From positions 1 through 6,317 of the forward strand of contig JAQUMP010000225.1 of assembly GCA_028718065.1 (NCBI GenBank): 6,317 bases of DNA, given 5' to 3'. The position numbers and the translations under genes were made by a program. Position 1 is the stretch's first letter; each line of letters begins with the position of its first letter. Below the pieces are notes generated by a model that was not told the DNA's origin, did no database searches, and saw only the letters and a program-made list of their open reading frames with translations. The stretch is from Chitinivibrionales bacterium. Its GTDB lineage: Bacteria; Fibrobacterota; Chitinivibrionia; Chitinivibrionales; FEN-1185. Shown piece by piece: positions 5,802-6,317 of the stretch.

Positions 5802-5869
5802 AACTCACCCCTTCCGTCCCCTCTCTCGCGAGAGAGGGGAAACCGAAGCGAAGCGAGGAGGGGTGAGTT
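5802..5869. repeat. nested palindromic repeat-like element in the ABC operon
   Basis: The outer arms AACTCACCCC (5802-5811) and GGGGTGAGTT (5860-5869) are perfect inverted repeats. Inside lies a perfect 24-base palindrome at 5817-5840, centred on CTCTCTCG/CGAGAGAG, followed by GAAGCGAAGCGAGGA. This design, CTCACCCC...CCCTCTC...GAGAGGG...GGGGTGAG, resembles short non-coding repeats (REP- or MITE-like) found in many copies in diverse bacterial genomes. It fills much of the 141-base space between the ATPase stop and the permease start, so it probably entered between two genes of one operon. In RNA it would fold into a strong GC-rich hairpin without a T-tract after it. Confidence 0.7.
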
Positions 5870-5878
5870 AATTTCGGT

Positions 5879-6317
5879 TTAAGCATTCTTCCCGCTTGAT
5901 GTTTCCACGTACCGGATAAAAACGTCTTCCAGCGTTTCATTTTCTTTGACGATATTTTTAATAGTGTCTTTTACCAGTATTTTCCCTTTGTAAATTATTC
6001 CGGCGGAGGTGCAGGTTTTTTCGGCTTCGGAAAGCTGGTGGGAATTTACCACCACGGTCACGCCGTCCGCCTTAAGGTTCTCCAGAATTTTGCGCACGTC
6101 CCGGATGCCCAGCGGATCGAGCCCGGAGGCAGGTTCGTCCAGAATGAGCACGGCCGGTTTGCCGATAAGCGCCGCCGCAAGACCCACGCGCTGCTGCATG
6201 CCCTTGGAATAGGTCGCGCTGCGCTTGTGCTCCGGACCATGCATGGAAACGATTTCGAGCACGCGGTCGATTTCTTTGCGGGCCTCGCTCCCGGAATATC
6301 CGGTGAGGGGGGCAGGC
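5879..6317 (-). CDS. ABC transporter ATP-binding protein, C-terminal half (partial at window edge)
   Basis: 145 residues are visible; the gene continues beyond base 6317, so the Walker A and Q-loop are outside. A GTG at 6262 is an internal codon, since the frame runs on with LTGYSGSEARKEIDRVLEIV, as expected for the helical subdomain. Present in order are the signature motif as YSKGMQQRVGLA (in place of LSGGQ, common in ABC-2 exporter ATPases), Walker B LILDEP, the D-loop SGLDP, and the H-loop histidine in VVVNSHQLSEAE. The protein ends TLEDVFIRYVETSS, the usual end of this NosF/GldA/CcmA-like group. It binds and hydrolyses ATP at the cytoplasmic face and drives the permease encoded 141 bases downstream on the same strand. 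The substrate cannot be deduced. Confidence 0.92.
   Translation of the reverse strand, partial: PAPLTGYSGSEARKEIDRVLEIVSMHGPEHKRSATYSKGMQQRVGLAAALIGKPAVLILDEPASGLDPLGIRDVRKILENLKADGVTVVVNSHQLSEAEKTCTSAGIIYKGKILVKDTIKNIVKENETLEDVFIRYVETSSGKNA

Noticed and set aside
5738..5803. Longer permease start at 5803
   Set aside because: The extra 22 residues (MLLRCLPGCCGVVRF...) are unlike permease N-termini and come from sequence bordering the palindromic element; the ATG at 5737 begins the conserved part.
5802..5869. Intrinsic terminator of the ATPase gene
   Set aside because: On the minus strand the hairpin is strong but is not followed by a T-tract, and the cognate permease lies downstream. A repeat element explains it better, though partial termination is not excluded.

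Overview
The window looks like an ordinary chromosomal segment of a Gram-negative-type bacterium that I cannot place to phylum. The clues are two exported proteins with signal peptides, one of them with a C-terminal domain resembling Por-secretion/FlgD-like sorting domains, an HD-GYP signalling protein and a putative polytopic glycosyltransferase. This mix would fit a Fibrobacterota- or Elusimicrobiota-like genome, but that placement is inference only. There are no rRNA, tRNA or CRISPR features and no transposase or integrase gene.

Layout: (1) bases 2-208, plus strand, the last 68 codons of a gene entering from the left, resembling the C-terminus of DUF4143-type AAA ATPases. (2) 218-2056, minus strand, a two-gene unit: an exported phage-tail-collar-like protein (upstream, 1441-2056) broken by a frameshift near 1871-1888, followed by an exported six-bladed YWTD beta-propeller with a C-terminal sorting-like domain (218-1387). 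Both have clear Shine-Dalgarno sequences, which fix starts internal to the longest open frames. (3) 2057-2288, a divergent intergenic region. (4) 2289-3461, plus strand, a 390-residue polytopic membrane protein. (5) 3462-3645, an intergenic region with a palindromic repeat-like element and a possible promoter with overlapping palindromes. (6) 3646-4922, plus strand, a stand-alone CheY-like receiver followed 20 bases later by a coiled-coil plus HD-GYP protein, together the parts of an RpfG-type regulator split over two genes. (7) 4928-6317, minus strand, an ABC exporter pair: the ATPase, truncated by the window edge, then an ABC-2-type permease, separated by an intergenic region holding a nested palindromic element.

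How the genes work together: the receiver and HD-GYP genes probably form one phosphorylation-controlled cyclic-di-GMP degrading unit. The ATPase and permease probably form one exporter of unknown substrate. The collar-like and propeller proteins are probably cell-surface or secreted proteins made from one transcript. I see no convincing wholly new system. The most noteworthy items are the frameshifted exported collar gene next to the propeller, the split receiver/HD-GYP pair, and the two palindromic repeat-like elements.
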